From Oscillospiraceae bacterium (GTDB lineage Bacteria > Bacillota > Clostridia > Oscillospirales > Ruminococcaceae), in NCBI GenBank assembly GCA_017847835.1, contig JAGASH010000005.1, positions 372,001 through 436,000 of the forward strand: DNA of 64,000 bases, given 5' to 3'. Under the pieces are notes generated by a model. The model searched no databases, had not been told where the DNA came from, and saw only the letters and a list, made by a program, of their open reading frames with translations. The position numbers were made by a program, and so were the translations under genes. Positions 39,821-50,979 of the stretch are shown here, piece by piece (the stretch's first letter is position 1; each line of letters begins with the position of its first letter).

Positions 39821-41719
39821 TCAGTCCAGAATACCGTGAATAATCTCCTGAAAAACATAGGACGAAATCGGTTTTGTCACGAAGTCTGTCACACCGATTT
39901 CCGACAGCTCCGACAACGACGCTCCTTGCTTATCCGAAATCAGCAAAACTATCGGCAAATCGTGGTTTTGTCTGATTTTTGAAATTGCCGCTTTGATATC
40001 ATCGAACATCTGCGCGTCAAGCACCAGCAAATCCACGTTCATTTCACCGAGCAGCTTTAACAGTTCATCTTCGGTCTGCGTTCCGACAATATTGTAATCC
40101 GGGCTCTCGCTCAGCATATCAACAATCATTCTGATTGTGAACACCTGCTCGTCGGCAACAAGCACAGTCTTGCTTCGCAGCTCAGCCTGCCGCATTGTAT
40201 AGCCCTTGTCCTCGTCTATCATTCGGAGCATTATATCGGCAATCCGCGCGTCAAACTGCGTTCCCTTTCCGCTTTCTATTTCGTGACGGACTATTTGCTG
40301 CGGAAGCGCCTTTCGGTAGCTTCTGTCGCTTGCCATAGCGTCATAAGCGTCCGCTACTCCGACAATCCTCGCGACCTCGGGTATATTCTCACCCGCAAGT
40401 CCCATAGGATATCCCTTTCCGTCAAAACGCTCGTGATGAAATCTTGCCGCGTTGAGGATTGCGCCTTCCTTATAGATTTCTTTGAGGATATAATAACCCG
40501 TAATTGTATGTATTTTTATCTGACGGAATTCCTCGTCGTTGAGCTTTCCGGGCTTGTTTATTACCTCTTTCGGGACGCGGATTTTTCCCACGTCGTGAAG
40601 CAGTCCCGCGTAATAAACGTCCTTTTGCTCTTCCTCGGATTTTCCGAGCCTGCGCGCAATTTCACGCGAATAGTTCGCAACTCTCTGAGAATGTCCGTTT
40701 GTGTACCTGTCCATCGCGTCGATTATGCGGACAATCGTTTTGATGATATCGGTGTTCTGCTGTTTGAGCTGCTCGCGAACTCTCTGCTCGTTCTGAGAGC
40801 TTTCGCGCAGCCGTTTCATCATAAACGAGCTGAAAATCACGATTACTCCGAACACAGCCAGACAGACGATGATATTTCTGATAAGCATTCCGCGTATTTC
40901 GCTGAACAGCTTTGAGCTTTCGATAACCAAAACAACCCGCAAATCGTCCATTACGGTGTTGGTGAAAATCTTGCACTGCTGCCCGTTAATCACATAATCG
41001 AAAACCGAGCGCTCATCGGGAATTGAGTTCAGCAGACCGCCCATCTCGCTGTCCTCGAAATAATTCTTTCCGAGCTCGTCGATATTGTGATGAGCGACAA
41101 CCATTCCGTCCCGCACCACAATAAACCCGTAGCCCATATTATCAAGTCCCATCTGACTTGTGAGAGCCTGAATTTCGTTCAGCTCAATATCAAGAGAAAG
41201 AACCGAGTCGCCGTCCGACAGCATTCGGCTTACCGAAATCATAACGGTGTGCGTCTGCTCGTCAACATAAGGCGATACAATAACCGCGTTTCCGTGCGCT
41301 TTTTCAGCGGCAACGTACCAGTCGCGTTCCTTTGCAACATAGCCCGCGGGCGGAGTCCAGCCTATTCCGTCGATGTACTCACCCAGAACCCAGCCGTAAA
41401 TGCCCGTGAAATTCTTGTCGATATCGCTCATATATCGCTGCGACTCCTCAACAAGAAACGCCTCGATTTCCTTCGCGGTTTTGCCCTCTTTCATCAGATA
41501 CTCAACCGAAATCGACGTCACCTTCAGCACGTCCATTCCCTTGTTAAGATATCCGTTTAGCTGCTCCGTTTCATAAGCGAGAGCGTTTTCCCCGACCGAC
41601 TGAATATTTCTCACAGCGTTGTCGTAAAACGAAATGAAATTGTACACGGTAAATACCGCGAGCAGCGCAAGAATGACGACAATTGTCGTGAAAAACAACC
41701 GCTTTTCATTCGTTTTCAT
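39821..41719 (-). CDS. HD-GYP protein with extracellular sensor and C-terminal receiver domain
   Basis: This 632-residue protein has a transmembrane segment at 10-30, a dCache/PDC-type extracellular sensor (YGWVLGEYIDGIGWTPPAGYVAKERDWYVAAEKAHG, DEQTHTVMISVSRML) and a second transmembrane segment near residue 283. An HD-GYP c-di-GMP phosphodiesterase domain follows (NGHSQRVANYSREIA, LLHDVGKIRVP, HHERFDGKGYP). Unusually, a response-regulator receiver domain is at the very C terminus (VLVADEQVFTIRM, LLVLDAQMFD with the phospho-Asp, DFVTKPI with the conserved Lys). It follows corA by 24 bases. Confidence 0.9.
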   Translation of the reverse strand: MKTNEKRLFFTTIVVILALLAVFTVYNFISFYDNAVRNIQSVGENALAYETEQLNGYLNKGMDVLKVTSISVEYLMKEGKTAKEIEAFLVEESQRYMSDIDKNFTGIYGWVLGEYIDGIGWTPPAGYVAKERDWYVAAEKAHGNAVIVSPYVDEQTHTVMISVSRMLSDGDSVLSLDIELNEIQALTSQMGLDNMGYGFIVVRDGMVVAHHNIDELGKNYFEDSEMGGLLNSIPDERSVFDYVINGQQCKIFTNTVMDDLRVVLVIESSKLFSEIRGMLIRNIIVCLAVFGVIVIFSSFMMKRLRESSQNEQRVREQLKQQNTDIIKTIVRIIDAMDRYTNGHSQRVANYSREIARRLGKSEEEQKDVYYAGLLHDVGKIRVPKEVINKPGKLNDEEFRQIKIHTITGYYILKEIYKEGAILNAARFHHERFDGKGYPMGLAGENIPEVARIVGVADAYDAMASDRSYRKALPQQIVRHEIESGKGTQFDARIADIMLRMIDEDKGYTMRQAELRSKTVLVADEQVFTIRMIVDMLSESPDYNIVGTQTEDELLKLLGEMNVDLLVLDAQMFDDIKAAISKIRQNHDLPIVLLISDKQGASLSELSEIGVTDFVTKPISSYVFQEIIHGILD

Positions 41720-41743
41720 CGGGAACTCCTTTCCGCGAAACGC

Positions 41744-42691
41744 TTATTTGAATTTCTGGATAAAGTTTATCAGCAGTCCGACAAGCACCGATAAAACAGC
41801 GCTCAGCGCTATCGGAAACCACACGTTTGCCATAGGCAGACCGCCTGCATTTTCGTGCAGGTTCATTCCGTAAAAGCTGAATACAATCGTCGGGACGGCA
41901 ATGATAATGGTGATTGTCGTCATTCGCTTCATCACGATGTTGAGGTTGTTCGAGATAATGGAAGCGAATGTATCCATTGTGCCGCTCAGAATGTTCGAGT
42001 AAATTCCCGTCATCTCAATCGCCTGCTTGACCTCGATTATTACGTCGTCGAGCAAATCCTGGTCTTCCTCGTACAGCTTCAGATAACGTCCTCGCATAAG
42101 CTTTTCCAGCACCGCCTCATTTGATTTAAGCGATGTCGAGAAATAAACCAGCGACTTCTCCAGCCCGAGAAGCTGAATTAAACCCTTGTTTTTCATCGAG
42201 AGGTACATCTTTCCCTCGACGTAATTCGAGATTTTGTCGATTTGTTTGAGGTACTGCAAATAGCGCGCGGCAATTCTCCACAAAATCGTGAAAACAAAAC
42301 GAGTTCTCAAATTCGTGTGAATTCCCTTGACAACGCCCTTTGCAATCTCGTCGATAACCACGTTTTCCTTCGCGCTTACCGTTATGACATTTTCATCAGT
42401 GATGATAATCGACATAGGCGTTGTGGAATAGAGCAGCGTTTTGTCGGGGTCGTTGTCCTGCTCTGCGACAGGATAGTCCACGACAATCAGCGTCACGCCG
42501 TCGTCGCTTTCAATTCGCGACGGCTCTTCCTCATCGAGCGCGGCTCTGATGTAGTCACGGTCGATGTGCATATCCTCTTCAAGGTCGGAGATTTCGGTTT
42601 CGGTCGGGTTGATAACCGAAATCCAACAGCCCGCCTCGCGGTTTTCTATCTCACAAACCCTGCCCTCAATGTTTCTGTAATACTTTACCAT
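41744..42691 (-). CDS. corA: CorA-family magnesium/divalent cation transporter
   Basis: This 315-residue protein has a long cytoplasmic N-terminal funnel domain (YYRNIEGRVCEIENREAGCWISVINPTETEISDLEEDM) and two C-terminal helices, the first ending in the family signature GMNLHENAG (YGMN). CorA pentamers conduct Mg2+ (sometimes Co2+ or Ni2+) down the electrochemical gradient. It has a leader with a candidate small ORF and a good AAAGGAG. It is co-transcribed with the HD-GYP protein downstream. Confidence 0.94.
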   Translation of the reverse strand: MVKYYRNIEGRVCEIENREAGCWISVINPTETEISDLEEDMHIDRDYIRAALDEEEPSRIESDDGVTLIVVDYPVAEQDNDPDKTLLYSTTPMSIIITDENVITVSAKENVVIDEIAKGVVKGIHTNLRTRFVFTILWRIAARYLQYLKQIDKISNYVEGKMYLSMKNKGLIQLLGLEKSLVYFSTSLKSNEAVLEKLMRGRYLKLYEEDQDLLDDVIIEVKQAIEMTGIYSNILSGTMDTFASIISNNLNIVMKRMTTITIIIAVPTIVFSFYGMNLHENAGGLPMANVWFPIALSAVLSVLVGLLINFIQKFK

Positions 42692-42731
42692 TTCGGCACT
42701 CCTTTGCTGCTTCTCAATGCGAAAAGCCGGT

Positions 42732-42818
42732 TTATTTGCGCAAAGAACCTGCCGGGATTACAAGCGCGGCAAATTCTATGCAATTTCTACTTCGGCAAAT
42801 ACCGCCGTCCTCGCTCAT
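42732..42818 (-). CDS. Candidate 28-residue leader peptide upstream of corA
   Basis: An ATG at 42818 is preceded by AAAGGGGTGAG with normal spacing and opens a 28-codon ORF (starts MSEDGGICRSRN, ends VIPAGSLRK) that stops 40 bases before the corA ATG. It lies entirely inside the corA transcript, which starts near 42850. A well-placed Shine-Dalgarno sequence is better evidence than length alone. It may be a regulatory leader peptide or a genuine microprotein; no known Mg riboswitch is evident in the leader. Confidence 0.5.
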   Translation of the reverse strand: MSEDGGICRSRNCIEFAALVIPAGSLRK

Positions 42819-42856
42819 AATCTCACCCCTTTATCGATAAAACAATTTTTCATTTT

Positions 42857-42885
42857 ATTATACCATATTTCCGCAAAAAAAACAA
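42857..42885 (-). promoter_or_regulatory. Promoter of corA
   Basis: On the minus strand TTGTTT (42880-42885), 17-base spacer, TATAAT (42857-42862). The -35 overlaps the T-tract of the upstream terminator. Confidence 0.72.
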
Positions 42886-42905
42886 GCGTTTTTTTCAAAA
42901 CGCCC
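42875..42905 (-). terminator. Terminator of the acetyltransferase gene at 42917
   Basis: On the minus strand GCGTTTT / AAAACGC stem with a 4-base loop followed by TTGTTTTTTTT. Confidence 0.85.
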
Positions 42906-42916
42906 GATTTTTCTTA

Positions 42917-43342
42917 TCAATCATTTTTTGTAATCCACTGGCTCATTCCCGCGCCCCAGACCTCGTTTGGACGTTCACGGAAGCCGAATTGTTTGTAAAA
43001 CGGCTCTCTGCCGCTCGCAGACATCAGATAAAGCACGATTGTTTCGCCCTTTTCAAGCGTGTTGTACATAAAATCAATCGTCCTTTTCATCATTTCTTTG
43101 CCGATACCGCGGTGCTGATACTCCGGGATAACCATAACGTCCGTGATGAAATTCGCGTAGCTTCCGTCAGAGAGCACGCGTATCATTCCGATTGCCCTGC
43201 CGTTGTCGCGTACCGTGGTGATGTGAAATGCGTTGTTGAGCGCGTTGCTGGCAATCCTGTCCGACAGCACCATAAAATTCACCGCTCTGCGCATTTCCTT
43301 GTACTCTTCAAGGCTCGGTGCTTCGTCTATGTATTCTATCAT
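42917..43342 (-). CDS. GNAT-family N-acetyltransferase
   Basis: This 141-residue GNAT domain has the acetyl-CoA-binding loop VIPEYQHRGIGKEMM around residue 75 and GREPFYKQFGFRERPN as motif B. It resembles small-molecule acetyltransferases of the YhbS/PanM size class, but the substrate cannot be assigned. It lies downstream of ftsH with a terminator on either side, so it is probably monocistronic. Confidence 0.9.
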   Translation of the reverse strand: MIEYIDEAPSLEEYKEMRRAVNFMVLSDRIASNALNNAFHITTVRDNGRAIGMIRVLSDGSYANFITDVMVIPEYQHRGIGKEMMKRTIDFMYNTLEKGETIVLYLMSASGREPFYKQFGFRERPNEVWGAGMSQWITKND

Positions 43343-43365
43343 AAATTCCCTCTTTTTGCAAAATT

Positions 43366-43392
43366 CCGCTCCGCTTTTATCGCGGAGCGGAT
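43366..43392 (-). terminator. Terminator of the hpt-ftsH operon
   Basis: Stem CCGCTCCGC / GCGGAGCGG with a 7-base loop followed on the minus strand by AATTTTGC. Confidence 0.82.
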
Positions 43393-43397
43393 TGCTG

Positions 43398-45401
<2,004 letters not shown>

Positions 45402-45417
45402 TTAGACCACCTTTCCT

Positions 45418-45948
45418 TTATTCGGTTTTGTATATGCCTATATAAGGCAGATTTCTGTATTTCTGAGAAAAATCAAGCCCATAGCCGATAACGAAAAAAT
45501 CCTCGATTTCAAATCCCGTGTAATCGGCTTTGAAGCCCTCAACAACGCGTCTTGACGGTTTATCGAGAAGCGAAGCTACTTTAAGCGAGCGCGGTTTTCT
45601 CTCACCGAACAGCTTTTTCAGCGCACTGAGCGTTTTCGCGGTATCGACAATATCCTCGACAAGCACAACGTCCCGTCCGTTTACGTCGGGCAAACCGTTT
45701 TCGTCAACCGAAATTTCGCCCGAAACCGTGCCCGTATAGCTTGAAACCCGTATAAAACCGATTTCCAGCGGGCACTCGATTTGCCTGATAAGGTCGCAGA
45801 AAAACACACTCGCACCCTTCAGCACGCAGATAAACAGCGGATTTTTCCCCGCGTAATCCCGCGTAAGCTCCTCGCCGAGCGATTTCACGCGCGCCGCAAG
45901 CTCCTCGCGTGTAAAGAGAATTCTTTCAATTTCCTCGGGAACATACAT
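45418..45948 (-). CDS. hpt: Hypoxanthine phosphoribosyltransferase
   Basis: This 176-residue enzyme salvages hypoxanthine and guanine to IMP and GMP using PRPP. The PRPP-binding motif is VLVEDIVDTAKTLSAL, with FICVLKGASVFFCDLIR as the loop that binds pyrophosphate and VASLLDKPSRR near the base-binding end. Its own promoter is 27 bases upstream. FtsH follows on the same transcript. Confidence 0.96.
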   Translation of the reverse strand: MYVPEEIERILFTREELAARVKSLGEELTRDYAGKNPLFICVLKGASVFFCDLIRQIECPLEIGFIRVSSYTGTVSGEISVDENGLPDVNGRDVVLVEDIVDTAKTLSALKKLFGERKPRSLKVASLLDKPSRRVVEGFKADYTGFEIEDFFVIGYGLDFSQKYRNLPYIGIYKTE

Positions 45949-45974
45949 CTTGATGTCCTCCTACTCAATAAAAT

Positions 45975-46003
45975 ATTATAGCATACTTTTTCTCAAAATG
46001 CAA
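45975..46003 (-). promoter_or_regulatory. Promoter of hpt-ftsH
   Basis: On the minus strand TTGCAT (45998-46003), 17-base spacer ending TATGC, TATAAT (45975-45980). Confidence 0.8.
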
Positions 46004-46061
46004 ACGAATTTTCTGAATATTTAGTGAAAAATCAAAATCGCGTGACAATAGTTTTCAACAA

Positions 46062-47054
46062 TCAGCCTTTCTTCTCGTTAAAACCGCCGAAATGCTGTTC
46101 AATTTCTTCCACAAAACAAACTCCCTTGCGTATTGTGAAAAAGCGGTTTTTGCAGGGATTATACCTCGCCGAGCGCTTTTTCAGCAGCGAAACCGCCGTT
46201 TTTATCCGAAGCGCAGACGGCTCTACACCGCCGTTTGCGAGGATTTTCTTCACGGCGCGCGTCTTTATCGGCTCGGCGAGTTTATCAAGCTCATATGCCT
46301 CATAACCTTTTCCGCTTTCCGCGCTTTTTAAAGCCCTTTCGGAAACTCTTTCAAGATAATCGCTGTCAACACGCAAATTATTCGTCATTCTCGAAAATGT
46401 TCCCACTATCGACGGATTAATCTCTGCCATTTCGGGAAGAATTTTCAAGCGTATCCGATTTCTCGTGTAATCCTCCGAAAAATTCGACTTGTCCGTGACA
46501 AAATCCTGCTTTTTTTCCGCGAGAAATTCCTCGATTTCACGGCGCTCGATAAGAAGCAGCGGGCGGATTATCCGTCCTCTTTCGCGCGGAATACCGCAAA
46601 GTCCGCGAAGCCCCGTCCCGCGAATTAAATTCAGCAGCACCGTTTCCGCGTTGTCGTTTGCGTTGTGCGCTGTCGCAAGCACCGCGTTTTCACCGAAATG
46701 CGCGAGCGCTTCCTCAAAAAATTCATATCGCACCTTTCGCGCGGTTTCTTCAAGGCTTTCGTGCTTTTCGGAATATTCGCGGACGTTCTCGCGCTTTTTG
46801 CAGAGCGGAATTTCAAGCCTTTCGCACAATTCCGTGCAGAAGCGCTCGTCGCTGTCGCTGTCCTCGCCGCGAAGCCCGTGGTTTAGGTGACAAGCGGCTG
46901 TCGTAAAGCCGAATTCCCCAGAAAGCTCCGAGAGCGCAAGCAGCAAAGCTGTGCTGTCCGCGCCGCCCGAAAGCCCGCAGACAACCGTTTTCGCGGTTTT
47001 CATCGCCGACAGCTCCGAAAGTGCCGCTCTTACTTTCCCGATAAATTCACTCAT
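46062..47054 (-). CDS. tilS: tRNA(Ile)-lysidine synthase
   Basis: This 330-residue enzyme converts C34 of the CAU-anticodon tRNA-Ile to lysidine. The ATP pyrophosphatase P-loop VVCGLSGGADSTALLLAL is near residue 30, followed by CHLNHGLRGEDSDSDE and ATAHNANDNAETVLLNLIRGTGLRGLCGI. It is shorter than many TilS proteins, having only a reduced C-terminal domain. It begins 4 bases after dnaB and is the last gene of the rnj operon. Confidence 0.95.
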   Translation of the reverse strand: MSEFIGKVRAALSELSAMKTAKTVVCGLSGGADSTALLLALSELSGEFGFTTAACHLNHGLRGEDSDSDERFCTELCERLEIPLCKKRENVREYSEKHESLEETARKVRYEFFEEALAHFGENAVLATAHNANDNAETVLLNLIRGTGLRGLCGIPRERGRIIRPLLLIERREIEEFLAEKKQDFVTDKSNFSEDYTRNRIRLKILPEMAEINPSIVGTFSRMTNNLRVDSDYLERVSERALKSAESGKGYEAYELDKLAEPIKTRAVKKILANGGVEPSALRIKTAVSLLKKRSARYNPCKNRFFTIRKGVCFVEEIEQHFGGFNEKKG

Positions 47055-47058
47055 TTTC

Positions 47059-48429
47059 TCAGTTTCCGTTGTTATCGTACTTTACCTCAACGTTTGTAAA
47101 GCGTGTAAACTCACCCTGCCAGCCGAGGTATGCCGTGCCTGTTTCACCGTGACGGTTTTTCGCCACAATGCACTCGCAGACGTTCTGGTTCGGGTCGGTT
47201 TTGTCATAGTAAGCGTTTCTGTACAGGAACATAACGATATCCGCGTCCTGCTCGATTGAACCCGAGTCCCTCAAATCCGACAGAAGCGGCCGCTTGTCGG
47301 GACGCTGCTCGGGACCGCGGGCAAGCTGCGAAAGCGCGATTACCGGCACGTTCAGTTCCTTTGCCAGCACCTTCAATTGCCGCGTGATTTCCGAAATCTC
47401 GGCAACACGGTTTCCGTGGAAATTGCTCACGGACGTCATCAGCTGAAGGTAGTCAATAACCACAACTCCCAGATTTTTCATTCTGCGCAGCTTCGATTTT
47501 ATCGATGAAACGTTGCAGCCGGGTGTGTCGTCAATGTATATCGGAAGCTGCGAGAGCATATCTGCGCTCTCCATAATCTGCTTCCATTTATCCGCCGCGA
47601 CTTTTCCCGTTTTCATCGCTTCGGACGGCAAAAGCGCCTCGGAATTTATCATTCTCGCAACAATCTGCTCTTTCGACATTTCCAGACTGAACACGCAGAT
47701 TTGCTTGTCGCGATACTTTTTGCCGACGTTCACGGCAATGTTCATCGCAAACGACGTTTTTCCCATACCGGGACGAGCCGCAAGTATAAGCAAGTCCGAA
47801 CGGTTAAGTCCGAAAATCCTGCGGTCAAGCTCCATAAAGCCCGTCGGCAAGCCCGACATCACGGGTTGTCCGCCGTTTGCCGCCGTTACCTTTACAAGCT
47901 CGTTCAATGCTTTTACGCGGTCGAAAACTATGCCGCTGATGTGAGTGAGGCTCTTGTTTTCAACGCCCGCGCGAATATCGTAAATGCGCTGCTCCGCGTA
48001 ATCCACGATATCATTCGCGTTTTCCGAGCCAGCCGAAGCCGCGTCGATTATCTCCTTTGAAGCAAGGATAAGGCTTCTCAGAAGATATTTCTCGGTGACA
48101 ATTCCCGCGTATTTCGCAATCGAAGAAACGCTCGGAACCGCTTCCATAACCGTCGCGAGGTACTTTTTCGCGTCGTCTGCCGTTTCAAAAACACCCTGCC
48201 GCATACAAGCGTCCAGCACCGTCACCACGTCAATGCGCTCGCTTGTCATATACATCTGCGTCATAACAGCGAAAATGTCGCGGTTCAGCTGCGCGTAGAA
48301 ATGCTCCGGGTGCAGAGTGCCGACGATTTCTCCCAGCACTCCTCCGTCAAGCAGAACACACCCGAGAACCGACTGTTCGGCGTCGGGATTGTACGGGAGA
48401 TTTACCCCCGAAAGGTCGTAATCAGCCAT
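47059..48429 (-). CDS. dnaB: Replicative DNA helicase DnaB
   Basis: This 456-residue hexameric 5'-3' helicase drives the replication fork. The N-terminal primase-interacting domain (LPYNPDAEQSVLGCVLLDGG) leads to the RecA-like motor with Walker A ILAARPGMGKTSFAMN, Walker B VVIDYLQLM and motif H4 (DLRDSGSIEQDADIVMFLYR). Its ATG overlaps the rplI stop by one base. The order rplI-dnaB is conserved across Firmicutes. Confidence 0.97.
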   Translation of the reverse strand: MADYDLSGVNLPYNPDAEQSVLGCVLLDGGVLGEIVGTLHPEHFYAQLNRDIFAVMTQMYMTSERIDVVTVLDACMRQGVFETADDAKKYLATVMEAVPSVSSIAKYAGIVTEKYLLRSLILASKEIIDAASAGSENANDIVDYAEQRIYDIRAGVENKSLTHISGIVFDRVKALNELVKVTAANGGQPVMSGLPTGFMELDRRIFGLNRSDLLILAARPGMGKTSFAMNIAVNVGKKYRDKQICVFSLEMSKEQIVARMINSEALLPSEAMKTGKVAADKWKQIMESADMLSQLPIYIDDTPGCNVSSIKSKLRRMKNLGVVVIDYLQLMTSVSNFHGNRVAEISEITRQLKVLAKELNVPVIALSQLARGPEQRPDKRPLLSDLRDSGSIEQDADIVMFLYRNAYYDKTDPNQNVCECIVAKNRHGETGTAYLGWQGEFTRFTNVEVKYDNNGN

Positions 48430-48878
48430 TATCCCTCGTCCTCAACAGATACCGTGAACTTAGCCGTAACACCCGCGTAAAGACGAGCGTCTGCCGAAAA
48501 TGTACCGAAGCCCTCGATTTTCATCGGGATATTAATCTTTTTCTTGTCAACGTCAAGGTTGAGCGACTTTTTGATTGCCGCGGAAACTTCCTTTGAAGTA
48601 ACCGTGCCGAAAAGTCTGCCGTTCTGTCCCGCCTTTGCCTTAACCGAAATTGTCTTGCCTTCGAGCGCTTCGGCAATCGCTTTTGCGTTCGCGGTATCGA
48701 CATCGATTTTGTGCTGAGCGCTGTCCTTCTGACCCTGCAAAAGGTTGAGGTTTTTCGCGTTTGCTTCCTGCGCAAGTCCCTTCTTAATCAGGAAATTGCG
48801 TCCATATCCCTCTTTTACCTCTTTAATCTCACCCTTTTTGCCCGTGCCCTGAATGTCCTGCAATAAAATTACTTTCAT
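48429..48878 (-). CDS. rplI: 50S ribosomal protein L9
   Basis: This 149-residue protein is the L9 protein of the large ribosomal subunit. The N-terminal rRNA-binding domain starts [34 protein letters not shown], followed by the long connecting helix and a C-terminal domain ([13 protein letters not shown]). It lies between gdpP and dnaB, the standard Firmicutes arrangement. Confidence 0.97.
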   Translation of the reverse strand: MKVILLQDIQGTGKKGEIKEVKEGYGRNFLIKKGLAQEANAKNLNLLQGQKDSAQHKIDVDTANAKAIAEALEGKTISVKAKAGQNGRLFGTVTSKEVSAAIKKSLNLDVDKKKINIPMKIEGFGTFSADARLYAGVTAKFTVSVEDEG

Positions 48879-48898
48879 TTTAAACTCTCCTTATTCTT

Positions 48899-50944
48899 TT
48901 ACTTGTCGGAAAGGTGCTCGTCAATCGCTTTGTGGAGCCTTTCGACAACCTCCTCCAGAGAAACATCGTAGAGCTGCGCGCCTGCCATTGACTGATGACC
49001 GCCGCCGTCGTCAACCTTATTTCCCATACTTTCCATAATAACCTGCACGTTGACCTTGCCCAGCGAACGCGCGCTGATACTCCAGCCGTTTTCTAAGGGA
49101 TAAACCGTAAACGACGCGTCAACGTTTCTGATATACAGCATTTCGTCCGCTGCCTGCGAACAAAGCACCCGTATTCCGTCATAATTGTCCTCGACAACCG
49201 CGATTGCACACCGTGAGCGGTAAATCTTTGCCGAGGATATGATTTCAGCTTTTTTCAGCTTGTTTTCAATCGACGTATCAAACAGCTTCTTTACCGAGAT
49301 TGTATCCGCGCCGATTTTCTTCAGATAAGCCGCCGCCTCAAACGTCGAAACACCCGAGCGCATTACAAAGTCCTTCGTGTCGAGAGTAATTCCCGCGAGA
49401 AGAGCCTCTGCTTCAAGCGGCGTGAGAAGCGTGTTGCTGCTGAAATACTGGATAAGCTCCGTCACAAGCTCCGCCGATGAAGAAGCGTTGCTTTCGTGAC
49501 ATTTCACGGCAGCCTCCGTTATCGCGCCCGCGCTCAGTCTGTGGTGGTCGATGATAACAACTCTGCTTTTCGGCGAAAGCTCGTAGAGGTCCTTGTCCTC
49601 CAGCTTTTTCAGAATATGCGTGTCCACGATTATCAGCACGGATTTTGACGTAATCCACTGCTCTGCCTCAGCCGGCTCGATAACCACGGGCGTGTCGTAC
49701 TCCGAGAACCTGTCGATAAGCTGTCCTGCATTTGTTTTTGTTCTGTCGTGAAAACGCGCAACCGTGTACGCAGGAATTCCCATTCGTCTGATAGCGCAGG
49801 TAAGACCGATTGCCGAGCCCACGCTGTCGAAATCGCCGAAAGCGTGTCCCATTATGTACACGGTATCGGCTGTACTGATTAAGTTTTTGATGTTCTCCGC
49901 GGCAAGTCGGATTTTAACTTTGCCCGTTCTCTCTTTTCCGGGTGAAATCGCACCGAATGCCGTGAAGCCGTTCGATGTTTTGACGAGAGCCTGGTCACCG
50001 CCTCGTTCAAGAGCCTTGTCAAGCATTTCCGAAGCGAAGCGTTCACCCTCGGCAAGCGTTGACGCGGTATCGCCGACGCCGATTGAAAGCGTAACAGCAG
50101 CCCTGTCGCGGACGATAATCTCGTGCGCTTTGTTGATAAGCGACATTTTCTCGTCAATCATCTCGTTAAGGTAACGTCTTTCGAGAACAATCAGGAATTT
50201 GTCGCCCGTGATTTTCTTCAAGACCGCCTTTTTCTCGGCGAAATACTCCTCGATCAGCCTGTCAACCTGAATAGTTACATAAGCGCGCTCGGACTCCTTT
50301 GCGCCCGAAAGCAGCTCCTCATAGTTATCAACCATAACTATCATAACCACGGGCTTGCCGTTTTCAAAGTCGTTGAGCAGTTTTTTGAAATCGGTTATTT
50401 CGCGGAAAATCAGCATTGTTATCGTGTCTTTTACCACGGTGCCGCTGTCCTTCGCGAAAATAAGCCGCTTTCTGATTTTCTCGTCAACCGCAAACTCGTG
50501 CGGCACTGAATACACTCTGAACCATCTGTCCCCGTAGCGGATTTCTCGTCCGTCCGAACCGAAAAGTTCCAGCGGCATATCGGTCACGGGGTCAATTGAG
50601 CTTCGGTCCTCGTTGGGCAGGAAAAACTGCTCGTTGAAGCCGTCGTTGCTCCAGATTATGCTTCTTCCGCTGTCAACAACCGCAATCGGAAGCGGAAAAC
50701 CGATAAGCGAAAGGCTGTCTGTTTCTCTGATTTCGCGGCTGAGCTGGTCGAAGTACCAATACTCGCTCTGCCTTATCTGAAGCAGTTTTCCCAGAGCAAG
50801 CGCAGAAATTCCCAGCAAAATCGGCAGAGTTATCCAGAACATCAGCGGCTCGCTTCGGAAAACGAACACGTCAACCGTTATCAGCAGTATTATCAGCGCG
50901 CAAACCGCTCCCAGAAGAATATTGCTCTTGTAGAAATTTCGCAT
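48899..50944 (-). CDS. gdpP: Cyclic-di-AMP phosphodiesterase GdpP
   Basis: This 681-residue membrane protein lowers c-di-AMP and thereby affects potassium homeostasis and wall stress. It has two N-terminal transmembrane helices, a degenerate PAS domain, a degenerate GGDEF domain (VTLSIGVGDTASTLAEGE) and a DHH-DHHA1 phosphodiesterase module: YIMGHAFGDFDSVGSAIG, LIIVDTH, VVIIDHH and DDGGGHQSMAGAQL. It is upstream of rplI and downstream of rnj, all on one transcript. Confidence 0.96.
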   Translation of the reverse strand: MRNFYKSNILLGAVCALIILLITVDVFVFRSEPLMFWITLPILLGISALALGKLLQIRQSEYWYFDQLSREIRETDSLSLIGFPLPIAVVDSGRSIIWSNDGFNEQFFLPNEDRSSIDPVTDMPLELFGSDGREIRYGDRWFRVYSVPHEFAVDEKIRKRLIFAKDSGTVVKDTITMLIFREITDFKKLLNDFENGKPVVMIVMVDNYEELLSGAKESERAYVTIQVDRLIEEYFAEKKAVLKKITGDKFLIVLERRYLNEMIDEKMSLINKAHEIIVRDRAAVTLSIGVGDTASTLAEGERFASEMLDKALERGGDQALVKTSNGFTAFGAISPGKERTGKVKIRLAAENIKNLISTADTVYIMGHAFGDFDSVGSAIGLTCAIRRMGIPAYTVARFHDRTKTNAGQLIDRFSEYDTPVVIEPAEAEQWITSKSVLIIVDTHILKKLEDKDLYELSPKSRVVIIDHHRLSAGAITEAAVKCHESNASSSAELVTELIQYFSSNTLLTPLEAEALLAGITLDTKDFVMRSGVSTFEAAAYLKKIGADTISVKKLFDTSIENKLKKAEIISSAKIYRSRCAIAVVEDNYDGIRVLCSQAADEMLYIRNVDASFTVYPLENGWSISARSLGKVNVQVIMESMGNKVDDGGGHQSMAGAQLYDVSLEEVVERLHKAIDEHLSDK

Positions 50945-50979
50945 TTTCTCACCGCTCTTTCAATCGGAAATAACTCGGC

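Noticed and set aside
42692..42856. Possible M-box Mg2+ riboswitch upstream of corA
   Set aside because: The conserved M-box core could not be recognised; the leader is better described by the small ORF.
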